NCBI RefSeq assembly: GCF_900107745.1
Contig: NZ_FNRO01000015.1
Span: 105,319-169,318 of the forward strand
DNA length: 64,000 bases
Direction: 5' to 3'
From: Variovorax sp. YR216
GTDB lineage: Bacteria > Pseudomonadota > Gammaproteobacteria > Burkholderiales > Burkholderiaceae_C
Part shown: positions 16,341 to 24,210 of the stretch, one piece after another
Layout of the letters: each line of letters opens with the position of its first letter
Position numbering within the stretch: the stretch's first letter is position 1
Made by a program: the position numbers and the translations under genes
The notes under the pieces: model-generated
The model's database searches: none
The model's input: the letters and a program-made list of their open reading frames with translations, nothing else
What the model was told of the DNA's origin: nothing

Positions 16341-16513
16341 CGGTTTACAAAAACCGTCGCACTCGCTTCCAAACGAGGGTGGCGGCTCGAACGGGTTGGA
16401 AGACCGGGGAAGTTCTCACGAAAAAACCGGCAGGGCTCGCGCCCTCCCGTCCGAGCCGCCGAAAACCGGGGCGCGAACGAGGAAGCCGCAGGCCAAAAGG
16501 CAACTGCGGCTTC
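16341..16513. other. non-coding stretch with several inverted repeats
   Basis: The 387-bp gap 16320-16706 holds no convincing gene but shows three nested structures. CGGTTT-ACAA-AAACCG lies at 16341-16356. A 15-bp inverted repeat with one mismatch lies at 16381-16395 and 16446-16460. A perfect 10-bp stem, GAAGCCGCAG/CTGCGGCTTC, lies at 16482-16491 and 16504-16513. Bases 16514-16540 are T-rich but do not directly follow the last stem. It could be a structured RNA, a leader or a decayed element. Confidence 0.5.
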
Positions 16514-16706
16514 CGCCGTGATAACTTTTCTCGGGCTTCCAAACCCGATCGCGCCGTTGCCGACGCGATGGGCGGAGTATGCCAGCGTCCTGTGAGAAAG
16601 ATGGGGGTGGAATGCGTGATGCGGCATAGACTTCTGCCGTCGGCCGCCACCGCATGCGCCGTCCAGGCAGTGGCGGTGACACAGTTCGGCCAGCGCGGAA
16701 TTCGGC

Positions 16707-17045
16707 TCATCCGAATCCTGCCCTTCTCAGGCGCCGGTAGAACTCCCGGCAATCCTCAATCCGAAAGATTCCGTTCGGCTCGTCCTGTGCGCGCCAGTTG
16801 GTCGAGCGCACGCGCATAAGGTCCGGGCGCCCTTCGACGCGGTAGAACGTGACGGCGACCAGGTAAGCGCCAGGGAACGTCAGTCTGAAGAACTCATGCT
16901 CGATCGTCCGCGCTTCATGGACTTCAAGAATCGGCTTGGGTCGCCAATGGGCGACCAAGGAACTGGCCATGGAATGGGCGTCGTTCATGCCGGAGCAGCG
17001 GATTTGCGAAAGCGAATATTGCCACGCGGTGTTCTTCGCCTTCAA
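16707..17045 (-). CDS. hypothetical protein
   Basis: The longest frame gives 112 residues; an internal ATG at 16988 (MNDAHSMASS) would give 93. Neither start has a strong ribosome site. The core reads like a compact alpha/beta domain (FFRLTFPGAYLVAVTFYRVEGRPDLMRVRSTNW) with no membrane segment. I recognise no family. It lies 39 bp downstream of another unknown gene on the same strand, so the two may be co-transcribed. Confidence 0.5.
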   Translation of the reverse strand: MKAKNTAWQYSLSQIRCSGMNDAHSMASSLVAHWRPKPILEVHEARTIEHEFFRLTFPGAYLVAVTFYRVEGRPDLMRVRSTNWRAQDEPNGIFRIEDCREFYRRLRRAGFG

Positions 17046-17084
17046 CCAGCGCGCCGCTTTGGATGAACGCAGCGAAGTCTGAGC

Positions 17085-17441
17085 TCAGACCATCAGCGCG
17101 AGGCCTGGCGAACGCCGGCTGGCCCAGAGATTTACCAAGGCGTCGAGCTCCGTCAGGAAGATTCCGGTGGTGGTCTTGTTCGCACGCTCGCCGTCGCCGC
17201 CGACGACCCGTGACGCGTACCAGTGCCCGTCTGCGAGGAGGAGGTGGTGCCCCAGACATTCGAGGCCATAGGGTGTTTTCGAGCTGCGTGGCCTTCGGCG
17301 CAGGAGGAGTCCCTTGGCTTTACTGCCAGGCACCCCGGCCAGCGAAACGAGCAGGTACTGTCCATCGTCCTGGACGATTCGGTCGCCGAGGTCCGGTTGG
17401 TATGGGAGCTCGGGTTGTGCTGACGGCTGCGACTCGGACAT
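17085..17441 (-). CDS. hypothetical protein
   Basis: The product is 118 residues, soluble and without signal peptide. A central strand-rich portion (QYLLVSLAGVPGSKAKGLLLRRRPRSS) is followed by a segment ending in TGIFLTELDALVNLWASRR. No known domain is recognised. AGGTGG precedes the ATG. It is likely the first of two small unknown genes with the one at 16707-17045. It is divergent from the VF530-family gene at 17579. Confidence 0.5.
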   Translation of the reverse strand: MSESQPSAQPELPYQPDLGDRIVQDDGQYLLVSLAGVPGSKAKGLLLRRRPRSSKTPYGLECLGHHLLLADGHWYASRVVGGDGERANKTTTGIFLTELDALVNLWASRRSPGLALMV

Positions 17442-17578
17442 GCCACCTGAATAACGGCATGGAGGCGGCGAGTTTGAGCACTGTTACACAGGTGAAGCGC
17501 GGCTGCCATGCGACCACGATGTCCACTAGACTTCGCGCTCGCGACCCGCTACGCAAAATCAGAACGCAGAATCTCTCG

Positions 17579-17842
17579 ATGCACGAAACTCCGCCCCGCG
17601 TCGCCCAGCCGCGAAATCCGCTACACGGCGTGACGCTGGAGACCATTGTTCGTGCGCTGGAAGCTCACTATGGGTGGGCCGACCTCGCGAAGCGGATACC
17701 GGTGCGCTGCTTTTCGCATGACCCTAGCGTCAAGTCCAGCCTGAAATTTCTGCGCAAGACGCCCTGGGCGCGAGAGAAGGTGGAAGGGCTGTATCTGTTC
17801 ATGTTGCGGGAACAAAGGCGGATGCAGCGGCCCGCCGACTGA
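17579..17842 (+). CDS. VF530 family (DUF2132) small DNA-binding-like protein
   Basis: The product has 87 residues. The core NPLHGVTLETIVRALEAHYGW (split at 13-33) and RCFSHDPSVKSSLKFLRKTPW (split at 43-63) matches the conserved VF530/DUF2132 family, small helical proteins with a proposed DNA-binding role from structure. Length is usual for the family. I chose the ATG at 17579 because the conserved domain begins soon after it; longer upstream extensions in this frame are not family-like. It stands alone. Its function in the cell is not established. Confidence 0.8.
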   Translation: MHETPPRVAQPRNPLHGVTLETIVRALEAHYGWADLAKRIPVRCFSHDPSVKSSLKFLRKTPWAREKVEGLYLFMLREQRRMQRPAD

Positions 17843-17898
17843 GCGTCTCCTACGCATCGCGTCATCGTCGAAATCGGGGCTGAGTTGAGAAAGATCGG

Positions 17899-18888
17899 CT
17901 AGGGCTGGTTCACCCTGCTTCGCGCCGCAATCCCGAACTGGTTGCGATGCCAGCGCGAGAACGCACTCGGCGCAGAGAAGCCGAGCAGGTCCGAGACCTC
18001 CGCAAGCGGCCGGGCGCCGTCCTTGAGGTAGCCCCCGAGGAGGTCGCGGCGCACCTTGTCCACCACCGCGCTGAAGGTCGTGCCTTCGGCCGCCAGGCGC
18101 CTCGCCAGCGTGCGACGGTCCATGCCCATGTGCTGCGCGACAACCTCGACGCGGCAATGTCCGCGCGGCAGCAGCACCACCACGAGCTCGCGCACCCTGG
18201 CGGAGTCGCGCGGCCGCTTTCCGGGGGACTGTTCCAGCAGGCGGCGCGCGTAGCGGACCATCACCGGGTCGGCGCCGGGATTGGGCACGTCGAGATCGGA
18301 GGCATTGCACACGATGCCGTCGAACTCGTGCCCGAACTCCACCGCGCGGCCGAACACGCGCCGATGGACCCGCAGGTCGGCCGGCGCACGATGCGTGAAA
18401 CACACGAGGCGCGGTTGCCACCCGGCACCCATGAAGACGCTCAGGACCCGGAAGGTCACACCAACGACCAACTCGCTCGCCTGACGGAACGTGCCGGGTG
18501 AGGCGCCCATCTCGACGCGGATCGATACGAGATTGCCCACTTGCTCCACACGGACCGACAGGGCCTCGTTGTGCATGTGGATGTGGGTCACCAGCACTTC
18601 GAGGGCATCCCGCAAGGTCCGCTCGTCACGCACCAGCAGCCCGAGCGGCCCCAGGTTCGACAGCCGGCGCGACTCGGCCATGCGCAGCCCGAACGCCGGC
18701 TCGCGCCCGCGCGCGGCCGCGAGTTCCAGCAGCTGCCCCACGGGCTGCGTGGGAATCATCAGGTCTGGTTCGTCCAGACAGCGGCGCGGCAGGCCGACCT
18801 CGGCGGCCAGCGCATGGGGATCCAGACCACATGACGTGGCGACTTCGATGAAGCCGGTGAGGCTGGCGCTGCGAACAAGGGCCGTCAT
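17899..18888 (-). CDS. AraC family transcriptional regulator
   Basis: The product has 329 residues. The N-terminal ~200 residues fit the 'Arabinose_bd'-type ligand domain of OruR/ArgR-like AraC proteins (GFIEVATSCGLDPHALAAEVGLP). The C-terminus has two helix-turn-helix motifs, QHMGMDRRTLARRLAAEGTTF and VSDLLGFSAPSAFSRWHRNQFG. I start it at the ATG at 18888, where the domain begins, not at the long upstream extension. It is divergent from the CMD-BKACE-MFS-SDR operon 112 bp away and is the probable regulator of that operon. It lies inside the catabolic island but is not flanked by the shared palindrome. Confidence 0.88.
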   Translation of the reverse strand: MTALVRSASLTGFIEVATSCGLDPHALAAEVGLPRRCLDEPDLMIPTQPVGQLLELAAARGREPAFGLRMAESRRLSNLGPLGLLVRDERTLRDALEVLVTHIHMHNEALSVRVEQVGNLVSIRVEMGASPGTFRQASELVVGVTFRVLSVFMGAGWQPRLVCFTHRAPADLRVHRRVFGRAVEFGHEFDGIVCNASDLDVPNPGADPVMVRYARRLLEQSPGKRPRDSARVRELVVVLLPRGHCRVEVVAQHMGMDRRTLARRLAAEGTTFSAVVDKVRRDLLGGYLKDGARPLAEVSDLLGFSAPSAFSRWHRNQFGIAARSRVNQP

Positions 18889-19000
18889 CGGGAAATTCCG
18901 GTTGTCCCGAAATGGTAAGTCGATGCCCCGTTTGGTCAAGTGATTCCGGGCCTTCAGAAGAAGAATCGTGTCACTCCGAACCGATCGCGAAAGCCCCGAC

Positions 19001-19399
19001 ATGACCGACAAAGCAACCACCGCCACACCGCTGTGCGACCTCCTGCGAGAGGCGAAGCAATGGAATCCCAACTGGGATCCGTTCTACGAACTCGACCCCG
19101 CCTGGACCGAGAAATTCATGGACATGGGCCTGTCGCCCATGCGCAGCGGCGTCCTCGATGCCAAGACCATCGAATTCATCGCCATCGCCGTGGACGCATC
19201 GTGCACCCACATGTACGGGCACGGCGTGCGCCGGCACATCCGAAGGGCGCTCGAACTGGGCGCGACGAAGGAAGAGATCGCCGCGGTGCTGCAGTGCGTG
19301 TCGGTCCTCGGCATTCACACCATGAGCCTCGGTGCGCCGATCCTGCTCGAAGAACTCGCGGCGCAGGAGCGCCGCACCCCCGACACCCATCAACGCTGA
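19001..19399 (+). CDS. carboxymuconolactone decarboxylase/AhpD-like family protein
   Basis: The product has 132 residues, a single CMD domain. The family core includes DAKTIEFIAIAVDASCTHMYGHGVRRH (about 58-84, read in two parts), with Cys and His in the CxxxYxxH arrangement, then the helical ALELGATKEEIAAVLQ. Members are either lactone decarboxylases or CxxC peroxidases; here only one Cys is seen in the motif, so the peroxidase role is less likely. I used the ATG at 19001; a GTG at 18968 with an AGAAGAA site is an alternative. It is first in an operon with BKACE, MFS and SDR genes. Confidence 0.82.
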   Translation: MTDKATTATPLCDLLREAKQWNPNWDPFYELDPAWTEKFMDMGLSPMRSGVLDAKTIEFIAIAVDASCTHMYGHGVRRHIRRALELGATKEEIAAVLQCVSVLGIHTMSLGAPILLEELAAQERRTPDTHQR

Positions 19400-19413
19400 A
19401 AAAGGAGACCCTC

Positions 19414-20478
19414 ATGCAATTCCTCGACGACTCCCTGCTTCCCGAGAACCAGCAACCGCTGGTCATTCAGGTCGCCCCCTACGGCCCCGAGTTCCTGCCC
19501 GGTGATTCCGACGACATCCCGGTCACCATGGCCGAGCAGGTGCAAAAGGCGGTCGACTGCTACAACGCCGGCGCCACCGTGCTGCACGTGCACTGCCGCG
19601 AGGCCGACGGCAAGGGCAGCAAGCGGCTGTCGATGTTCAACGAGATGCTCGATCGGCTGCGCACCGCGGTGCCGAAGATGGTGCTGCAGGTCGGCGGCTC
19701 GATCTCGTTCGCTCCCGAAGGCGAAGGCGCTGATGCCAAGTGGCTGAACGACGACACGCGCCATATGCTCGCCGAGCTGACCCCGAAGCCCGACCAGGTG
19801 ACGATCGCCATCAACACCAATCAGATGAACATCTGCGAGCTTTTGACCGCCGACGACGTGGCGGGAACCTCGCTGGCCGATCCGGCATTCCAGGCCGCCT
19901 ACAGCGAAATGACGATCCCCTCCGGTCCGTCCTTCGTCGCCGAGCACCTCAAGCGCTTGCAGGCCAACGGTATCCAGCCGCACTTCATGCTCGGTGATGT
20001 CGGCCAGCTCGAGTCGGTGGAGCGGCTGATCCGTCGCGGCGTCTACACAGGCCCGCTGGTGCTGAACTGGGTCGCCATCGGCGGCGGCGCCGACGGCCCG
20101 AACCCGCGCAACGTGATGGAGTTCATCAACCGCTGCCCGGAAAACGCTGTGCTGACCATCGAGAGCCTGATGCGCCATGTGTTGCCGCTGAACACCATGG
20201 CCATCGCAATGGGCCTGCATGTACGCGTGGGCATCGAGGACAACCTGTGGGGCCGCAAGGGCGAGCGCATGACCTCGGTCCAGCAGGTCGAGCAGATGGC
20301 GCGCATTTCGCGCGAGCTGTACCGCGAGGTCGCTACGGGCGAGCAGGCCAGGCAGATCTACCAGATCGGCACGCAATACAAGAGCGCCGACGAGACGCTG
20401 GCTCGCCTCGGCTACGCCCCGAACCGCCGCGCCGGCGAACACGGCGAACGCGGCGAGCCGCTGCGCCGCGTCGCCTGA
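19414..20478 (+). CDS. beta-keto acid cleavage enzyme (BKACE, DUF849)
   Basis: The product has 354 residues, a TIM barrel of the BKACE family. The Zn-binding pair is HVH (His58, His60 in ATVLHVHCRE). A conserved Glu is in VRVGIEDNLWG. Family enzymes condense a beta-keto acid with acetyl-CoA and split it to acetoacetate and a new acyl-CoA. An AAGGAG site lies before the ATG, 14 bp after the CMD gene. The C-terminal extension RRAGEHGERGEPL is unlike the second BKACE at 23249. With the adjacent exporter/importer and SDR it may form a small self-contained pathway. Confidence 0.88.
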   Translation: MQFLDDSLLPENQQPLVIQVAPYGPEFLPGDSDDIPVTMAEQVQKAVDCYNAGATVLHVHCREADGKGSKRLSMFNEMLDRLRTAVPKMVLQVGGSISFAPEGEGADAKWLNDDTRHMLAELTPKPDQVTIAINTNQMNICELLTADDVAGTSLADPAFQAAYSEMTIPSGPSFVAEHLKRLQANGIQPHFMLGDVGQLESVERLIRRGVYTGPLVLNWVAIGGGADGPNPRNVMEFINRCPENAVLTIESLMRHVLPLNTMAIAMGLHVRVGIEDNLWGRKGERMTSVQQVEQMARISRELYREVATGEQARQIYQIGTQYKSADETLARLGYAPNRRAGEHGERGEPLRRVA

Positions 20479-20509
20479 GCGTCGCGCGGGGCAAGTACAG
20501 GAGACAACG

Positions 20510-21772
20510 ATGAGCTGGAAAAGCAACCCCCGCGCGGTGCTGATCGCCTTGCTGGTGATCCACACCCTGGCGCACATCGATCGCAACATGCTGCTCGGCT
20601 TCTCGCCGCAGATCACCCGCGACCTTGCCCTGAGTAACGCGCAATATGGATTCCTCACGGGCGCCGTATGGGTGCTGAGCTTCGGCGTGATGGCCCTCTT
20701 CATGGGGACGCTGGCCGATCGCTTCAGCCGCACCCGGGTGATGGCAGCGGGCATCCTGGTCTGGAGCGCATGCACGGCCGCCTCCGGCATGGCACACAGC
20801 TTCGAGCAGATGGCGCTGGCGCGCTTCTTCGTCGCCAGCGGCGAGGCCGCGCTGGTGCCCGCCGCCGTATCGCTCCTGGCGGAACTGTTCAGCGCCGAGC
20901 GGCGCGGCGCTGCCATGGGCGTGTTCTTCATGGGCATTCCGTTGGGCATCGGGCTGAGCTTCCTGCTGGCCGGCAGCTTTGAAAGTCAGGGCTGGCGGTC
21001 CACCTTCACCGCACTCGGTGTGGCGGGCGTGATGGTTGCGCTGCCGTTGGTGCTGCTGCGGGATCACCGCGGCACGAAGGACGAGGCCCCACGTGGCGCG
21101 ACGTTCCGCCAGCAGGTGCGCAATGTGTTCGAAGTGCTGCGATCCAGCCGCACCATCCAGGCAGCGATCACCGGCTTCGTCCTCGCGCACATGGCCTTCG
21201 TCGGGCTCGCGTTCATGCAACTGTGGCTGGTGCGCGAGCGCGGATTCGACCCGGGCCAGATCGCCCGGCAAATCGGCGGCCTGCAGATCCTCTTCGGTGT
21301 GCTCGGCTCGCTGGTGGGCGGGGTGCTCAGCGACCGGTTCGCGCGCCGGATGGCCGGCGGTCACGCTGGCTTCATGGCCACGCTCGTTGTCCTGTGCGCG
21401 CCGCTCATGATCGCCTCGCGCTTCGTGCCGGCAGGTTCGCCGCTGCTCTACGTCGGGCTGTGCGCCAGCTTCTTCCTGCCGCTGGCGCTCTATGGGCCGG
21501 CGATTGCAGTGATCCAGGGCCTCACCCCGGCGCAGATGCGTTCCACGGTAACCGGAGTGACGATGCTGCTCATCAACGTCGTCGCCATCGCCTTCGGCAA
21601 CCTGGCTGCTGGCGCCGTGAGCGACCGCCTCGCCGCGGCAGGATCGGCATCGCCGTTGACGACGGTCCTGCTGGCAACGGATGTCTTCTCCGTCATCGCG
21701 GGCGTGTTCTTCATCCTTGCCGCGCGCGGGCCGAAGGTAACGGGCGCCCAGACGCCAATCGCCGCGCATTGA
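20510..21772 (+). CDS. MFS transporter
   Basis: The product has 420 residues and twelve predicted membrane helices. It has the motif-A-like loop GTLADRFSRTRVM between helices 2 and 3 and its repeat GGVLSDRFARRMAGG in the second half. N-terminal ALLVIHTLAHIDRNMLLGFSPQI fits organic-acid or aromatic-acid type carriers of the spinster/ACS groups. It lies 31 bp after BKACE with a CAGGAGAC site. The likely role is uptake of the acid degraded by the neighbouring enzymes; direction and substrate are not shown by sequence. Confidence 0.88.
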   Translation: MSWKSNPRAVLIALLVIHTLAHIDRNMLLGFSPQITRDLALSNAQYGFLTGAVWVLSFGVMALFMGTLADRFSRTRVMAAGILVWSACTAASGMAHSFEQMALARFFVASGEAALVPAAVSLLAELFSAERRGAAMGVFFMGIPLGIGLSFLLAGSFESQGWRSTFTALGVAGVMVALPLVLLRDHRGTKDEAPRGATFRQQVRNVFEVLRSSRTIQAAITGFVLAHMAFVGLAFMQLWLVRERGFDPGQIARQIGGLQILFGVLGSLVGGVLSDRFARRMAGGHAGFMATLVVLCAPLMIASRFVPAGSPLLYVGLCASFFLPLALYGPAIAVIQGLTPAQMRSTVTGVTMLLINVVAIAFGNLAAGAVSDRLAAAGSASPLTTVLLATDVFSVIAGVFFILAARGPKVTGAQTPIAAH

Positions 21773-21798
21773 TCAACTGAAATCACGGGAAGTTCTCC

Positions 21799-22644
21799 AT
21801 GACTACATCCAGCAAACTGGGGCGCCTGGCCGGGAAGGTCGCGCTCATCACCGGCGCGGGTCCGGGTCTCGGCGGGGTCATAGCGCATGGCATGGCGCAA
21901 CAAGGCGCCAGCATCGTCATCTGCGACATCGATGCCGAAGCGCTGGCCCATACGGCAAGGCGGCTTGCGGACCTGGGAAGCGAATGCCTCGCGCTGCGCT
22001 GCGATGTCTCCGACAGCGCAGCCGTCGACGCGATGTTCGCGCAGGCCGTGGAGCGCTTCGGCACGCTGGACATCCTGGTGAACAATGCGGCGCGCATCCC
22101 CACCTCTGCGGCAGAGGAAGCTCGGCGCAATCGTCACTATGCCTACCTGACCACGCCCATGCCGCGCCAGTCGTTGGGCATCGTCTCCTCGCTGAGCGAC
22201 AACGACTGGCTCAAGTGGTGGGACGTCAACATGCACGGGGTCTTCTACTGCACGCGTGCGGCGCTTCGAATCATGGAGCCGCGCCGCTCAGGCAAGATCG
22301 TCAACATCGCATCGGTCGCCGGGCTGGGGACGGCGAGTACCCACAGCCCCGGATACTCCGCCACCAAGGCCGGCGTGATCAGCCTGACGAAGACCACGGC
22401 ACTCGATGTCGCCGGTGCCAACATCCACGTCAACGCGATCGCCTGCGGCGGCGTGCTGACGCCGCCCTTCCAGGACTACCTGGAACGCGCGACGGAAGCG
22501 CAGAAGAACACGTTGTTCCAGATGGTGCCGCTCGGGCGCGTCGGTCGTCCCGAAGAGTACGCTTCGCTCGCCGTCTATCTCGCATCCGACGAGCACTACC
22601 TTGTCGGACAGGTCATCAGCCCGAACGGGGGCCTGGTGATCTGA
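21799..22644 (+). CDS. SDR family oxidoreductase
   Basis: The product has 281 residues: cofactor motif TGAGPGLG (about 18-25), NNAA near 94 and a classical catalytic Ser-Tyr-Lys (IASVAGLG then YSATKAG). An insert of roughly 25 residues after NNAA (EEARRNRHYAYLTTP) makes it longer than typical. It is probably a 3-hydroxyacyl or secondary alcohol dehydrogenase using NAD(P). It is last in the AraC-linked operon and converges on marR with 55 bp between the stop codons. Confidence 0.87.
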   Translation: MTTSSKLGRLAGKVALITGAGPGLGGVIAHGMAQQGASIVICDIDAEALAHTARRLADLGSECLALRCDVSDSAAVDAMFAQAVERFGTLDILVNNAARIPTSAAEEARRNRHYAYLTTPMPRQSLGIVSSLSDNDWLKWWDVNMHGVFYCTRAALRIMEPRRSGKIVNIASVAGLGTASTHSPGYSATKAGVISLTKTTALDVAGANIHVNAIACGGVLTPPFQDYLERATEAQKNTLFQMVPLGRVGRPEEYASLAVYLASDEHYLVGQVISPNGGLVI

Positions 22645-22699
22645 ACAGCATCGGAAGCCCGGCCGCCGGTGCCGTGAGCGATCACCTCGTCATGGCAGA

Positions 22700-23167
22700 T
22701 CAAGCCGCTTCATCAGCCTGCAGGTAAGCCAGCAGATTCCGCTTCATCGCATCGAGCGTGGTGGCAGCCACCTCGAGCTTGGTGTCGGCCAGACCATCGA
22801 GGATCCGCTCGTTGAGCTGGTGGCTCACCTTGCGCATGCGGTTGATGAGCTGCTTGCTCTTGGGTTCGAGGAAGACCCGGTTCACGCGCCGGTCGGTGGC
22901 GTCGGCGCCCCGGCGCACGAGGCCGGATTTTTCAAGGCGGTCGATGAGGCCGCCCACCGCCACCTTGCCGAGATCGAGCTCCTCGGCAAGCTGCGATTGC
23001 GTCATGCCGTCCTCGCGCGACAGATAGGCCAGCACCCACCACTGGGAACGGGTGACGTTGAGCGGCTTGAGGCATCGGTCGAATGCGCTGCGGCGCAATC
23101 GCGATACGTCGTGGATCAGGAAACCGAGCCGCAGCTCCCAGTCGGTGGAATGTGCTTCATCTGCCAT
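22700..23167 (-). CDS. MarR family transcriptional regulator, candidate island repressor
   Basis: The product has 155 residues. The winged helix lies at about 38-110, with recognition-helix region TQSQLAEELDLGKVAVGGLIDRL and wing LVRRGADATDRRVNRVFL. The N- and C-terminal helices form the dimer interface. It lies at the centre of the island. A copy of the shared palindrome (23202-23221) is 35 bp before its ATG, suggesting autoregulation. In Rhodopseudomonas palustris the MarR protein BadR controls cyclohexanecarboxylate genes, and this protein may be its functional counterpart (inference). The expected ligand would be an acyl-CoA pathway intermediate. Confidence 0.9.
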   Translation of the reverse strand: MADEAHSTDWELRLGFLIHDVSRLRRSAFDRCLKPLNVTRSQWWVLAYLSREDGMTQSQLAEELDLGKVAVGGLIDRLEKSGLVRRGADATDRRVNRVFLEPKSKQLINRMRKVSHQLNERILDGLADTKLEVAATTLDAMKRNLLAYLQADEAA

Positions 23168-23201
23168 GGTGCGCCGCCCGCCGCTGGACGGCGAGTCTTT
23201 T

Positions 23202-23221
23202 ACTGTAATGATGCGTACATT
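23202..23221. promoter_or_regulatory. regulon palindrome, site D (in front of marR), plus half-site
   Basis: The sequence is ACTGTAA-TGATGC-GTACATT, a weaker copy that keeps the GTA and GTAC cores and the 7-6-7 layout. It lies 35 bp upstream of marR. A second half-site ACTGTAC follows at 23232-23238. Both fit inside the 81-bp gap between marR and the BKACE gene, so marR has its own promoter here. Confidence 0.6.
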
Positions 23222-23248
23222 CTAGCGGCTCACTGTACGGATGTGCGT

Positions 23249-24181
23249 CTAGAACGCGACAGCGTCCTTGCCTTTCAGCGCAAGGATCTCCCGCGCCTCG
23301 GCAGGCGTGGCCACCGCGAGGCCCAGCCCCTCGATGATCTCGCGCGCCTTGCGCACCTGTTGCGCGTTCGATTCGGCGAGCTTGCCGGCGCCGATCCACA
23401 GGCTGTCTTCGAGGCCCACGCGCACGTTGCCGCCCATGGATGCCGCCATCGCCGCGATCGGCATCTGGCTGCGCCCTGCCCCCAGCACCGACCAGCGGTA
23501 GTCCTTGCCGAAGAGCCGGTCCGCGGTGCGCTTCATGTGCATCACGTCGTCCGGATGGCTGCCGATGCCGCCCAGGATGCCGAACACCGTCTGCACGAAG
23601 AACGGCGCCTTCACCAGCCCGCGGTCGACGAAGTGCGCGAGGTTGTAGAGGTGCGAGGTGTCGTAGCACTCGAACTCGTAGCGCGTCTGGTTGGCCGAGA
23701 GTTCCGTGAGCACGGTTTCCAGGTCGCCGTAGGTGTTGCGGAAGATCAGGTCCTTGCTGCCTTCGAGATACGGCCGCTCCCAGTCGAACTTGAACTCCTT
23801 GAAGCGGTTCAGCATCGGGAAGAGCCCGAAGTTCATGGTGCCCATATTCATCGACGCCACCTCGGGCTTGAGCTCCTTCGCGGGCCGCATGCGTTCCTGC
23901 ACCGTCATGTAGGGCGAGCCGCCGGTGGTGAGGTTGATGACCGCATCCGACCTCGCCTTGATGTCCTTCAGGAAGGGCACGAAAGCCTCGGGCCGCTGGT
24001 CCGGCTTGCCGGTGACCGGGTCGCGCGCGTGCAGGTGGATGATCGCCGCGCCCGCTTCGACCGCGCCCACCGCCGCGTCGGCGATCTGCTCGGGCGTCAC
24101 CGGCAGGTAGGGCGACATCGACGGCGTGTGGATCGCGCCGGTGACGGCGCAGGTGATGATGACTTTGCCTTGCGTGGACAT
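23249..24181 (-). CDS. beta-keto acid cleavage enzyme (BKACE, DUF849)
   Basis: The product has 310 residues. The Zn-binding pair is HLH (His49, His51 in AAIIHLHARDP). Conserved NLTTGGSPYMT and VRVGLEDSLW follow, the latter with the conserved Glu. It is of standard BKACE length and shorter than the paralogue at 19414. It cleaves a 3-keto acid with acetyl-CoA to acetoacetate plus acyl-CoA. It is translated 29 bp after the HSD17B4-like dehydrogenase, so a beta-hydroxy intermediate could be oxidised and then cleaved. The promoter at site E (25195-25214) drives the pair. Confidence 0.88.
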   Translation of the reverse strand: MSTQGKVIITCAVTGAIHTPSMSPYLPVTPEQIADAAVGAVEAGAAIIHLHARDPVTGKPDQRPEAFVPFLKDIKARSDAVINLTTGGSPYMTVQERMRPAKELKPEVASMNMGTMNFGLFPMLNRFKEFKFDWERPYLEGSKDLIFRNTYGDLETVLTELSANQTRYEFECYDTSHLYNLAHFVDRGLVKAPFFVQTVFGILGGIGSHPDDVMHMKRTADRLFGKDYRWSVLGAGRSQMPIAAMAASMGGNVRVGLEDSLWIGAGKLAESNAQQVRKAREIIEGLGLAVATPAEAREILALKGKDAVAF

Positions 24182-24210
24182 GCGTGTCTCCTCGTTGCTT
24201 GGGGGTGGAT

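Noticed and set aside
16238..16819. Several overlapping open frames of 130-180 codons on both strands
   Set aside because: They overlap each other and inverted repeats, lack ribosome sites and show no domain. The DNA structure explains the similarity between strands.
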